From NCBI RefSeq assembly GCF_023935105.1, contig NZ_CP096040.1, positions 2,852,001-2,916,000 of the forward strand: DNA of 64,000 bases, given 5' to 3'. Below, one piece after another: positions 50,520 through 59,089 of the stretch. Under the pieces are notes generated by a model. That model worked only from the letters and a program-made list of their open reading frames with translations. It was not told the origin of the DNA and did not search any database. Origin of the DNA: Caulobacter segnis (GTDB taxonomy: Bacteria; Pseudomonadota; Alphaproteobacteria; Caulobacterales; Caulobacteraceae). Every line of letters starts with the position of its first letter. Position 1 is the first letter of the stretch. A program made the translations under genes and the position numbers.

Positions 50520-51146
50520 ATGCTTTTCCGTCGGTTCGTGGCGATGACCCTGTCTCTTGTCGCGCTGGCTGTCTGCGGCGCGGCCGGCGCCGCCGACTAC
50601 GGATTCAAGGACCTGCTGCGCGACCCGGGTACGCCGCGCGCCGGGGCCGTGGACGCCGATGTCGTCATCGTCATGTACGCCGACTACAACTGCGGCTACT
50701 GCAAGCGCATGGAGCCCGTTTTGGCCGAGGCGCTGGACGCGGATCCCCGCTTGGCCGTCGTCCACAAGGACTGGCCCATCTTCGGCGATGTCTCGGAACA
50801 CGCCGCCAGGGTGGCGCTGGCCGCGACCTATCAGGGCCGGTACGAGGCCGTCCATCGCGCCTTCCTGCTGTCGCCCACGCGCCTCAGCGACAAGGACATG
50901 GTCGAGGCGGTCGCCAAACGGGCCGGTGTCGACTGGCCCCGCCTGACCCGCGACCTCAAGGCTCACGCCAAGGACATCGACGCCATCCTGGCCCGCAACG
51001 AACGCGAAGCCGCGCTTCTCTCACTCCAGGGCACGCCGGGCCTGGTGATCAACGGCTACGTGGTAGGCGGCGCGCTGTCGGGCGAGCAACTGAAGGCGCT
51101 GCTTCAGAAGATTCGCGCCGCCGGGGCGCGGCCGCCAGCGGCCTAG
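50520..51146 (+). CDS. DsbA-family periplasmic thiol oxidoreductase
   Basis: 208 residues. Signal peptide (residues 1-24, ending GAAGAA). Thioredoxin-like fold with insertion: active site MYADYNCGYCKRMEPVL (CGYC, Cys about residues 61 and 64), central helical domain, and the cis-proline region LQGTPGLVINGYVVGGALSG. Close in plan to ScsC/BdbD-type disulfide proteins. The frame is open upstream into the repeat region, but the ATG with the signal peptide is the natural start. It ends 5 bp before the convergent mfd. Confidence 0.9.
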   Translation: MLFRRFVAMTLSLVALAVCGAAGAADYGFKDLLRDPGTPRAGAVDADVVIVMYADYNCGYCKRMEPVLAEALDADPRLAVVHKDWPIFGDVSEHAARVALAATYQGRYEAVHRAFLLSPTRLSDKDMVEAVAKRAGVDWPRLTRDLKAHAKDIDAILARNEREAALLSLQGTPGLVINGYVVGGALSGEQLKALLQKIRAAGARPPAA

Positions 51147-51151
51147 CCGCC

Positions 51152-54100
51152 CTACTCCTTCGCCAGCTTGGCCAGGACCGTCAGGATCTTCTCGGCCGCG
51201 TCCAGGCGCTGGGCCGGGGTGTCCCACTCGCCCTTGATCACCACCTTCTGGTCCGGGCGGACCTTCCAGATCAGGCTGTTCTTGGCGACGTACTGCATCA
51301 ACCCCAGCGGGTTGGCGTAGGTGTCGTTGCGGAAGCTGGCCACCGCGCCCTTGGGGCCGACGTCGATCTTGGCGACATTGGCCTCGCGGCACAGGCCCTT
51401 GATGGCCACGACCTTGAGCAACGACCCGGTCTCGGGCGGCAGCGGGCCGAAGCGGTCGATCATCTCGGCGGCCAGGGCCTCGCGGTCGGCGGCCTGCTCG
51501 GCGTCGGACAGACGTCGATAGAGCGACAGGCGCACGTTCAGGTCCGGCACGTACTCGTCAGGGATCATCACGGCCGCGCCGGTGTTGATCTGCGGCGACC
51601 AGCCCCGGTCTTCCAGTAGGGCCTCTTGTCCTTGCCGCTGGCGCAGCTCCGCGACGGCGTCCTCCAGCATCTGCTGGTAGAGTTCGACGCCGATCTCCTT
51701 GATGTGGCCGCTCTGCTCGTCGCCCAAGAGGTTGCCGCCGCCGCGCTGGTCCAGATCGTGGCTGGCCAGCTGGAAGCCGGCCCCCAGGCTGTCCAGCGAC
51801 TGCAGCACCTGCAGGCGCTTCTCGGCCGACAGGGTCAGCGACTTCTCTACGGGCGTGGTCAGATAGGCGTAGGCGCGGGCCTTGGAGCGGCCGACGCGGC
51901 CCCGGATCTGATAGAGCTGGGCCAGGCCGAACATGTCGGCGCGGTGGACGATCAGGGTGTTGGCCGAAGGGATATCCAGCCCGCTCTCGACAATCGTCGT
52001 CGCGAGCAGCACGTCGTACTGGCCCTCGTAGAACGCCGTCATCACGTCTTCCAGCTGGGTGGCCGCCATCTGGCCGTGGCCGACGACGTACTTCACCTCG
52101 GGCACCTGGGTGCGGAGGAACTTCTCGATGTCCTCCAGGTCCTTGATGCGCGGCACCACGTAATAGGACTGGCCGCCGCGATACTTCTCGCGCAGCAGGG
52201 CCTCGCGCAGGGTCACCGGGTCGAACGGGCTGATATAGGTGCGCACCGCCAGGCGATCGACCGGCGGGGTGGCGATGATCGACATCTCCCGGATGCCGCT
52301 GAGCGCCATCTGCAGGGTGCGCGGGATCGGCGTGGCGGTCAGGGTCAGCATGTGCACGTCGGCGCGAAGCTCCTTGAGCTTCTCCTTGTGCTTAACCCCG
52401 AAGTGCTGCTCCTCGTCGACGATGACCATGCCCAGGTCCTTGAACGAGACCTGCTTTGAGAGCACGGCGTGGGTGCCCACGACGATCTCGATCGTGCCGT
52501 CGGCCAGGCCCTCGCGGGTATCGGCGGCTTCCTTGCCGGTGACCAGGCGCGACAGGCGCGTGACCTTCACCGGCCAGCCCTGGAAGCGGTCCTTGAAGGT
52601 CTTGTAGTGCTGGCGGGCCAACAGCGTGGTCGGGCAGACCACGGCGACCTGCTTGCCGCTCATCGCCACCACGAAGGCCGCGCGTAGGGCCACTTCGGTC
52701 TTGCCGAAGCCGACGTCGCCGCAGATCAGGCGGTCCATCGGCTTGCCCGAGCTCAGGTCCTCCAGCACATCGTGGATGGCGCTGAGCTGGTCGTCGGTCT
52801 CCTCGTAGGGGAAGCGGGCGCAGAACTCGTCGAACACGCCCTGGGGCGCGTCGGTCTCTTCCACGGACTTCAGCTGGCGGGCGGCGGCGATCTGGATCAG
52901 CCCCTCGGCCATGACCCGAAGGCGTTCCCTGGCTTTCGCCTTGCGGCCCTGCCAGGCGGCGCCGCCCAGCTTGTCCAGCTGGACCGTCTCAGGATCGGAG
53001 GCGCCGTAGCGGGTCAGCAGGTCGATGTTCTCGACCGGCAGATAAAGCTTGGCTTCGCCGCCATACAGCAGGTCCAGGCAGTCGTGCGGCGCGCCCTGGA
53101 CGTCCAGGGTCTTGAGGCCCTCGTAGCGGCCGATGCCGTGGTCGATGTGAACGACCAGATCGCCCGGCGTGAGCGCGGACGCCTCGGCCAGGAAGTTGGC
53201 GGCGCGGCGCTTCTTGCGCGGACGGGCCAGGCGGTCGCCCAGGATGTCTGTCTCGGAGATCACCGCCAGTTGGTCGGTCTCGAAGCCATGGTCCAGCGGC
53301 AGCACGACGCGTTGCGGAACCTTGGGATCGTTCGCCTTGGCCGCCTGCCAGTAGCCGGCGAATGGGATCTTCTTCAGGCCATGGTCGGCCAGCATCGTCC
53401 CCAGGCGCTCGGACGAGCCCTCGGACCACGAGGCGAACAGTACCCGCTTGCCCTCGGCGGCCAGCGCCTTGGCGTGGTCGGCGGTGGCCTCGAACAGGTT
53501 GACGCTGTCCTGGGCCCGCTCGGCGGCGAACACGCGGCCGAGCTTCGCGCCCAGGTCGACGACATCCAGGCCCTGCGGCTGGAACGGTGTGAACTTGCGG
53601 TGGGTGCGGTCGGAAAGCTCGCGGTCCCACTCTTCGGCGGTCAGGTACAGCGCCTCGGGCGCCAGCGGGCGATAGGCCGACTTGCGGTCGGCCTGGGCGC
53701 GGGCCTCGTAGGCGTCGAGGATCATCGACAGGCGCTCGTCGCGGGCCTCGGCGGCCTGGTGGTCGACGCCGATCAGCGAACCGGCCGGCAGATAGTCGAA
53801 CAGCGTCGCCATCCGCTCGTAGAACAGTGGCAGCCAGTGCTCGAGGCCGGCCCGGCGCCCGCCCTCGCTGACGGCGGCGTACAGCGGATCGTCGCCCGGC
53901 GCGCCGAACTCGGCGACGTAGCCCTTGCGGAACCGCGAGATGCCGTCGGCGTCCAGCAGGGCCTCGCTGACCGGCAGCAGGTCGATTTCCTTCAGTTGCT
54001 TGGTCGAGCGCTGGGTCTCGGGATCGAAGGCCCGGATGCTCTCCAGCGTGTCGCCGAACAGGTCCAGGCGCACCGGCTCCTCGGCGGCCGGCGGATAGAC

Positions 54101-54619
54101 GTCGATGACGCCCCCCCGGATCGCGAACTCGCCGCGCTCGGAGACGGTGGAGGCGCGGGCGTAGCCGTTGACGGCGAAATAGCGCTCCAGATCCTTGATA
54201 TCGACGCTGTTGCCGACTTTCGCCGCGTACGAGGCGCGCAGCAGCACGTCCTTGGTCGGCACGCGCTGCAGCAGGGCGGGCGCGGCGATGACCAGGATGG
54301 CGGGCTTCTTGTCGCCCAGGCCTCGGGCCAGGCGCGACAGGGTCGCCATTCGCGTGGCCGAGACGCCCGACGACGGACCGATCCGGTCGTACGGCAAGCA
54401 GTCCCATGAGGGCAGCAGCACCGCCTCGATCTCGGGGGCGAAGAACTTCAGGGCGTCTATGAAGGCGCCGGCGCGTGCGGTGTCGCGGGCCACGAAGGCG
54501 GTCAGGCCGCCGCGCGCGCGGGCGATGTCGGCCATCACCAGCGCGTCGAAGCCCTCCGGCGCGCCGGCCAGGGTCAGGCCGCCGGCGGCCTTGGCGATCT
54601 GTTTGGCGTCGTAGGCCAT
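51152..54619 (-). CDS. mfd: Transcription-repair coupling factor Mfd
   Basis: 1155 residues. Order: UvrB-like N-terminal domains (VIAAPALLQRVP, RASTVSERGEFAIRGGVIDV), the RNA polymerase interaction domain (LTPGDLVVHIDHGIGRYEGL), superfamily 2 motor (ICGDVGFGKTEVALRAAF, VCPTTLLARQHYKTF, MVIVDEEQHFGVKHKE, LTATPIPRTLQMAL, GRVGRSKARAYAYL), and the C-terminal TRCF domain. It removes stalled RNA polymerase and recruits UvrA. Preceded by the sdhE gene 18 bp upstream on the same strand. Confidence 0.98.
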   Translation of the reverse strand: MAYDAKQIAKAAGGLTLAGAPEGFDALVMADIARARGGLTAFVARDTARAGAFIDALKFFAPEIEAVLLPSWDCLPYDRIGPSSGVSATRMATLSRLARGLGDKKPAILVIAAPALLQRVPTKDVLLRASYAAKVGNSVDIKDLERYFAVNGYARASTVSERGEFAIRGGVIDVYPPAAEEPVRLDLFGDTLESIRAFDPETQRSTKQLKEIDLLPVSEALLDADGISRFRKGYVAEFGAPGDDPLYAAVSEGGRRAGLEHWLPLFYERMATLFDYLPAGSLIGVDHQAAEARDERLSMILDAYEARAQADRKSAYRPLAPEALYLTAEEWDRELSDRTHRKFTPFQPQGLDVVDLGAKLGRVFAAERAQDSVNLFEATADHAKALAAEGKRVLFASWSEGSSERLGTMLADHGLKKIPFAGYWQAAKANDPKVPQRVVLPLDHGFETDQLAVISETDILGDRLARPRKKRRAANFLAEASALTPGDLVVHIDHGIGRYEGLKTLDVQGAPHDCLDLLYGGEAKLYLPVENIDLLTRYGASDPETVQLDKLGGAAWQGRKAKARERLRVMAEGLIQIAAARQLKSVEETDAPQGVFDEFCARFPYEETDDQLSAIHDVLEDLSSGKPMDRLICGDVGFGKTEVALRAAFVVAMSGKQVAVVCPTTLLARQHYKTFKDRFQGWPVKVTRLSRLVTGKEAADTREGLADGTIEIVVGTHAVLSKQVSFKDLGMVIVDEEQHFGVKHKEKLKELRADVHMLTLTATPIPRTLQMALSGIREMSIIATPPVDRLAVRTYISPFDPVTLREALLREKYRGGQSYYVVPRIKDLEDIEKFLRTQVPEVKYVVGHGQMAATQLEDVMTAFYEGQYDVLLATTIVESGLDIPSANTLIVHRADMFGLAQLYQIRGRVGRSKARAYAYLTTPVEKSLTLSAEKRLQVLQSLDSLGAGFQLASHDLDQRGGGNLLGDEQSGHIKEIGVELYQQMLEDAVAELRQRQGQEALLEDRGWSPQINTGAAVMIPDEYVPDLNVRLSLYRRLSDAEQAADREALAAEMIDRFGPLPPETGSLLKVVAIKGLCREANVAKIDVGPKGAVASFRNDTYANPLGLMQYVAKNSLIWKVRPDQKVVIKGEWDTPAQRLDAAEKILTVLAKLAKE

Positions 54620-54637
54620 GAAGTCTCTTTAAGCTGG

Positions 54638-54931
54638 TTAGGCGCCGTCGCCGGTCGGGCGCGCGGCGTGCGCTTCGAACCTGAACGCGCGGATCAGCGC
54701 CATGACGTCCGTCTCGAACGTTTCGGGGGTCGGCTCCTGGCCGACGATCCAGGCGTAGATCTCGCGATCGGACTCCTCGAGCAGGCGTTCCAGGGTGTCG
54801 AGCTGCTCGGGGCTGAGGTGCGGGCCATGGACATCCGCGAACGGGCCCAGAATGAGGTCCGCTTCCCGGAAGCCGCGATGCCAGGCGCGGAAACGAAGGC
54901 GCCGAAGGCGGGAGTCGTGGTCGATGCTCAT
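54638..54931 (-). CDS. sdhE: Succinate dehydrogenase assembly factor (FAD flavinylation)
   Basis: 97 residues from the ATG (MSIDHDSRLRRLRFRAW). The key motif is HRGFREADLILGPFAD, equal to the RGxxEADxxLGxF pattern of SdhE/Sdh5, which promotes covalent FAD attachment to SdhA. Later the helix LDTLERLLEESDREIYAWI. A GTG 13 codons upstream would give 110 residues. Position just before mfd is common in alphaproteobacteria. The methyltransferase gene ends 24 bp upstream. Confidence 0.93.
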   Translation of the reverse strand: MSIDHDSRLRRLRFRAWHRGFREADLILGPFADVHGPHLSPEQLDTLERLLEESDREIYAWIVGQEPTPETFETDVMALIRAFRFEAHAARPTGDGA

Positions 54932-54954
54932 GTGTCGGCGGATATAGAGCGGCG

Positions 54955-55668
54955 TCAGGTCTTGCGCCACTCCATGATGAGGTACCAGGGCACGCGCCGA
55001 TATCTGTCAGCACGATCCTCGGGCCCGCCGGTCGGCTCGGGCTCGTCGAAATGCGTCAGAGTCAGCCCCTGCCCGAGGAACCACTGCATGTAGTCCCTCA
55101 GCGGCCGATGCCAGTTGACGATCCGGATACCGCGCCACGCCTCCCAGCCCGAGCGGGGCTCCAGATAGCGGTCGATGCCGAAATGGGTGCGCCTGCCCAG
55201 CAGGTCGCGGCGCCAGCCTTGGCCGGCGCGCGCCGTCGAGAAGCTGGTCAGGTTGGCGACCAGCAGGGTCCCGCCCGGCTTCAGCACCCGGACCATCTCG
55301 GCGATCGCCTGGCCGGCGGGTTCGATGTCGATCAGCGACAGGCAGCTGACCACCAGGTCGAAACTGGCGTCGGCGAAGTCCAGCGCCTCGGCGCGGCCCT
55401 CGACATAGGTCCCGTCCGGATCCCGCGTCCGGGCCGCCGCCAGCAGCTCGGAGGTCGGATCCAGGCCGACGGGATCGAAGCCCTCGCGGCGCAGGATCCG
55501 GCAGAACCGCCCTTCTCCGCAGCCGACGTCCAGCGCCCTGCCGCCGCCGAGCCGGCGCAGGCGTTCGATCATCGGCGCATCCAGGACATATTGGCGGCCG
55601 TAGTCTCCGGTCTCGCCCATATCCTTGATCCAGGCCTTGGCCGAGGCCTTCCAGCCATCGTCACTCAT
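54955..55668 (-). CDS. Class I SAM-dependent methyltransferase
   Basis: 237 residues. SAM motif I ALDVGCGEGRFCRIL at about residue 40, motif II region GLDPTSELL, post-I acid VEGRAEALDFADASFDLVVS, then MVRVLKPGGTLLVANL. N-terminal Tyr/Asp-rich segment ETGDYGRQYVLDAPMIERLR. Substrate not identifiable. It is upstream of sdhE on the same strand and divergent from the DEAD-box helicase gene, with 140 bp between. Confidence 0.92.
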   Translation of the reverse strand: MSDDGWKASAKAWIKDMGETGDYGRQYVLDAPMIERLRRLGGGRALDVGCGEGRFCRILRREGFDPVGLDPTSELLAAARTRDPDGTYVEGRAEALDFADASFDLVVSCLSLIDIEPAGQAIAEMVRVLKPGGTLLVANLTSFSTARAGQGWRRDLLGRRTHFGIDRYLEPRSGWEAWRGIRIVNWHRPLRDYMQWFLGQGLTLTHFDEPEPTGGPEDRADRYRRVPWYLIMEWRKT

Positions 55669-55808
55669 CTTCCGAATACCCCCTATCGCCTTGTGGCGAT
55701 TGACTTTGCCGACTTTACGCCTATTTATCCCCAGCTTCGGAGCAGGTCTGGCGAATCCGCGCCGCCCGCTCGCCCAAGCACGGGCGGCTCCGAGCAGACC
55801 AGCGTGTA

Positions 55809-57452
55809 ATGACTGAATTCACAGACCTCGGGCTTTCGCCCACGACCCTGCAGGCGGTCGCCGACACCGGCTATACCACCGCGACCCCCATTCAAGCCCA
55901 GGCCATTCCGGTCGCCCTCGCGGGCCAGGACGTCCTCGGCATCGCCCAGACGGGCACCGGCAAGACCGCCGCCTTCACCCTGCCCCTGATCGACAAGCTG
56001 CAGTCGGGCCGCGCCAAGGCCCGCATGCCGCGCGCCCTGGTCATCGCCCCGACCCGCGAGCTGGCCGACCAGGTCGCCTCCAGCTTCGAGAAGTACGCCA
56101 AGGGCACCAAGCTCTCGTGGGCGCTTCTGATCGGCGGCGTCTCGTTCGGCGACCAGGAAAAGAAGCTGGACCGCGGCGTCGACGTGCTGATCGCCACGCC
56201 CGGCCGCCTGCTTGACCACTTCGAGCGCGGCAAGCTCCTGATGACCGGCGTTCAATTCCTGGTAGTCGACGAAGCCGACCGCATGCTGGACATGGGCTTC
56301 ATCCCGGACATCGAGCGCATCTTCAAGATGACGCCGCCCAAGAAGCAGACCCTGTTCTTCTCGGCGACCATGCCGCCGGAAATCACCCGCCTGACCAAGC
56401 AGTTCCTCAAGGATCCCGTGCGGATCGAGGTGGCCAAGCCGGCGACGACCAACGCCAACATCACCCAGCTGCTGGTCAAGGTCCCCTCCTCGGACCCCAA
56501 GGCCAAGCGCCTGGCGCTGCGAGCCCTGGTCGAGAAGGCCGGCATCGAGACCGGCATCGTCTTCTGCAACCGCAAGACCGAGGTCGACATCGTCGCCAAG
56601 TCGCTGCGCGTGCACGGCTTCGACGCCGCGCCGATCCACGGCGACCTCGACCAGAGCCAGCGCATGAAGACCCTGGCGGACTTCCGCTCGGGCGCGCTGA
56701 AGATCCTGGTGGCCTCGGACGTCGCCGCCCGCGGCCTGGACATTCCGGCCGTCAGCCACGTCTTCAACTACGACGTCCCCCACCACGCCGACGACTACGT
56801 TCACCGCATCGGCCGCACCGGCCGCGCGGGACGCACGGGCGTGACCTACATGCTGGTCACCCCGGCCGACGACAAGGGTTTCGACAAGGTCGTCAAGCTG
56901 ATCGGCCAGACGCCGGAAGAAGAAAAGCTCGACCTCGACTACTCGAACGCCGTGACGGTGAAGCGCGAAGGCGACCGCGATCGCAAGCGCGGCGGCCGTG
57001 ATCGCGACAGGGGCTCGGAACGGGGTGAACGCGGCGATCGTCCGCCCCGCGCGCCGCGGGGTCGTGGCCGCGCCGAAGACACCGCCGCCGAAGCGCCGGC
57101 CGAAGCCGTCGCGACCGAGGCCTCGCAAGCGCCCGAAGCCGCTGTCGTCGCCGAGGAGCGTCCCGCCCGCGAGCGTCGGCCGCGCCGCGAACGCGAACCT
57201 CGCGCCGCCGCTCCGGAGATCGAGGCCGAACGCCCCGTCCGCGCCGAACGTCCCGAACGGGCGCCTCGCCCGGAGCGCGCCGAAAGAAGCGAACGACCAG
57301 ACCGCGCCGAGCGTGGCGAACGTCCCGAGCGCCCCGAGCGTCCGGTGCGCGGCGTTCAGCCAGTCCGCGACCGCGACGACGACGATCGTCGCGTGGTCGG
57401 CTTCGGCAACGACGTCCCAGCCTTCCTGGCCCGTCCGCCGCGCGGCAAATAG
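55809..57452 (+). CDS. DEAD-box RNA helicase (RhlE type) with charged C-terminal tail
   Basis: 547 residues. Helicase motifs: Q motif TPIQAQAIP, I AQTGTGKTAAF, Ia PTRELADQ, II VVDEADRMLDMGF, III SATMPPE, V VASDVAARGLDIPAV, VI HRIGRTGRAGR. Core ends near residue 375. The tail (residues ~380-535) is almost only R, E, P, A and G with repeated ER, RPER and ERP units, likely disordered and RNA-binding. Unwinds RNA in cold or ribosome assembly; in Caulobacter RhlE is in the degradosome, a recalled fact. A strong terminator follows. Confidence 0.93.
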   Translation: MTEFTDLGLSPTTLQAVADTGYTTATPIQAQAIPVALAGQDVLGIAQTGTGKTAAFTLPLIDKLQSGRAKARMPRALVIAPTRELADQVASSFEKYAKGTKLSWALLIGGVSFGDQEKKLDRGVDVLIATPGRLLDHFERGKLLMTGVQFLVVDEADRMLDMGFIPDIERIFKMTPPKKQTLFFSATMPPEITRLTKQFLKDPVRIEVAKPATTNANITQLLVKVPSSDPKAKRLALRALVEKAGIETGIVFCNRKTEVDIVAKSLRVHGFDAAPIHGDLDQSQRMKTLADFRSGALKILVASDVAARGLDIPAVSHVFNYDVPHHADDYVHRIGRTGRAGRTGVTYMLVTPADDKGFDKVVKLIGQTPEEEKLDLDYSNAVTVKREGDRDRKRGGRDRDRGSERGERGDRPPRAPRGRGRAEDTAAEAPAEAVATEASQAPEAAVVAEERPARERRPRREREPRAAAPEIEAERPVRAERPERAPRPERAERSERPDRAERGERPERPERPVRGVQPVRDRDDDDRRVVGFGNDVPAFLARPPRGK

Positions 57453-57475
57453 GCCTTTCCATAGAGACCATCGCG

Positions 57476-57512
57476 AAGGCGCCGAGCGGAGACGTTCGGC
57501 GCCTTTTGCTTG
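57476..57512 (+). terminator. Rho-independent terminator of the DEAD-box helicase gene
   Basis: AAGGCGCCGA (57476-57485) pairs with TCGGCGCCTT (57496-57505), followed by TTTTGCTTG. Confidence 0.88.
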
Positions 57513-57518
57513 TCAGGT

Positions 57519-58214
57519 CTAGTGGATCAGCCGTCCCTGCAGCCAGAGGATGGCCGGATAGACCGCCAGCCAGGTCCAGAAGAAGCGGTTCAGCCCGAAC
57601 AGGCAGGCGTTGGCCAGGTGGAAGGTCCCGGCCACGACCAGGCAGGCGATCAAGGCCGGCTTCCACAGCAGCGTGAACGGGAACGCCAGCTCGAACAGCA
57701 TAACGGCCCAAGACATGGCCAGCAGCACGCGTGGTCTCCCAGCCCAGCCGCGCAGGTCCTCGCTGACCGGATAGGTCGAGAACTGGAAGACATCGGCCAG
57801 CGCCCTGCCCGATCGCCAGTCCGGGTTCACGATCTTGACGGCGCCCGAGATGAAATAGGACAGGGTCAGCTGCGCGCCCAGATAGCCGAAGGCCAGTTCT
57901 TGCAAGGGTCGCGATGGCGCCAGATGCGCCAAGGTCAGGCACCACAACGCCAGGAGGCCCATCCTGTCGCTGCCGCCGTTATAAGGCCCCTGGAAGCGGT
58001 GCAGGATCACCAGCGACAGGCCCGCCAGCCCGACCAGCGGCCAGGGCGACGCCACGCCGGCGACGACCAGTGCGCACAGGACGATCCGCGCGCCGAACAA
58101 CGCCCGCTCGTTCCGGAAGCGCGTCAGATGCTCGAGGCTCTGCTGGACCAGGGCCAGGGCCAGCAGGATCTCGGTCAGGCGGACGGCGGCCTCCAGGCCC
58201 ATCGGCGGCGTCAT
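57519..58214 (-). CDS. HTTM-domain membrane protein (vitamin K-dependent carboxylase-like fold)
   Basis: 231 residues with at least five membrane helices, starting at an ATG that overlaps the preceding gene's stop (ATGA, 58211-58214). Features of HTTM proteins: LVILHRFQGPYNGGSDRM, GAQLTLSYFISGAVKIVNPDWRSG and SWAVMLFELAFPFTLLW. Lacks the large extra domains of vertebrate gamma-glutamyl carboxylase. Function in bacteria is unknown. Together with the small partner gene it forms a two-gene unit. Confidence 0.82.
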   Translation of the reverse strand: MTPPMGLEAAVRLTEILLALALVQQSLEHLTRFRNERALFGARIVLCALVVAGVASPWPLVGLAGLSLVILHRFQGPYNGGSDRMGLLALWCLTLAHLAPSRPLQELAFGYLGAQLTLSYFISGAVKIVNPDWRSGRALADVFQFSTYPVSEDLRGWAGRPRVLLAMSWAVMLFELAFPFTLLWKPALIACLVVAGTFHLANACLFGLNRFFWTWLAVYPAILWLQGRLIH

Positions 58215-58651
58215 GCGACCGCGATCTCCGCCAGGCGGCGCGGGGCGGGCTGGAACAGGACTTCGCTGGACACCGTCTCGGCCTCGCGGCTGAGGAAGAC
58301 CAGCCGGAAGCACAGCCAGGGTCGCTCGGCGTCCTCGGGTTCGCCGCGCAGGTCGGCGGCGATGCGCTTGAAGATCTCATCCTCGCTGTGGACCGTCGGC
58401 GCGTCGGTCAACCGCTCGGCGCAGCTGACCAGGAACAGGGTCTCGTTCCAGCGCGGGTTCCAGACCAGCCGTCGCAGCGTCTCAAGGGGCGGAACGCGCG
58501 CCGGACGCGGCCGGAACGCGCGCCAGTCGCCCGACGTATCGCCGATCGACCGCAGCCGGGCGTATTCGACGCGCGGCGACGGCGCGATCACGTCGAAGAA
58601 ATTCCACGACGGGATCAGCGCCGGCAGAAGCAGCTTCAGGAGGCTGCGCAC
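58211..58651 (-). CDS. Small protein of unknown function coupled to the HTTM gene
   Basis: 146 residues, no recognised motif. It has a hydrophobic N-terminus (LLKLLLPALIPSWNFFDVI, not a cleavable signal by eye) and a globular beta/alpha remainder with WNPRWNETLFLVSCAERL and RPWLCFRLVFLS. Translationally coupled to the HTTM gene by a 4-bp overlap, so it is probably its partner. I do not recognise a family. Confidence 0.75.
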   Translation of the reverse strand: MRSLLKLLLPALIPSWNFFDVIAPSPRVEYARLRSIGDTSGDWRAFRPRPARVPPLETLRRLVWNPRWNETLFLVSCAERLTDAPTVHSEDEIFKRIAADLRGEPEDAERPWLCFRLVFLSREAETVSSEVLFQPAPRRLAEIAVA

Positions 58652-58813
58652 GGTCCCCTCCAGAATCGACGAGCAAGTAAGACACTAGCTGCCGACGCGT
58701 CGCGCGCCCAATGGCCACACTCGCGGAACGCTGTTATCTTGCCACACGTTTTCGGCTCGATCGCGCCGGAGCCCGGCCGGTCCCGAAACCCAACAAGACT
58801 GGGAGGACTGCAC

Positions 58814-59086
58814 GTGGCCGCCATCGAACCCGAACTCGACAAGGAAGCCGTCCTGATCGCGCACGAGAAGACCTATCACGCCTTCTCGGTGCTGCTGCGC
58901 TGGTCGATGCTGGCCCTGGCCGCGGGCATCAGCAGCTTGACGGTATGGTTCGCCACGCCCGGTGGGTTCTGGGGCGGCCTGGTGACGTTCGTGATCGTCT
59001 GGCTGGCCGGCTACTACGGCATGGTCAAGCGCGAAGAAAAGCAGCCGCTGGACCCTTGGGTCCCGGGCCGCAAGGGTATTCTCTGA
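58814..59086 (+). CDS. aa3-type cytochrome oxidase subunit IV-like small membrane protein
   Basis: 90 residues with a GTG start after a strong GGGAGGA site. The HEKTYHAFSVLLRWSMLALA segment is like the short bacterial CoxIV proteins that bind the aa3 oxidase; here a second hydrophobic helix (LVTFVIVWLAGYYGMV) and a KREEKQ tail follow, longer than the usual one-helix form. Ends 3 bp before the convergent glycosyltransferase gene. Family call is moderate. Confidence 0.65.
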   Translation: MAAIEPELDKEAVLIAHEKTYHAFSVLLRWSMLALAAGISSLTVWFATPGGFWGGLVTFVIVWLAGYYGMVKREEKQPLDPWVPGRKGIL

Positions 59087-59089
59087 CCG

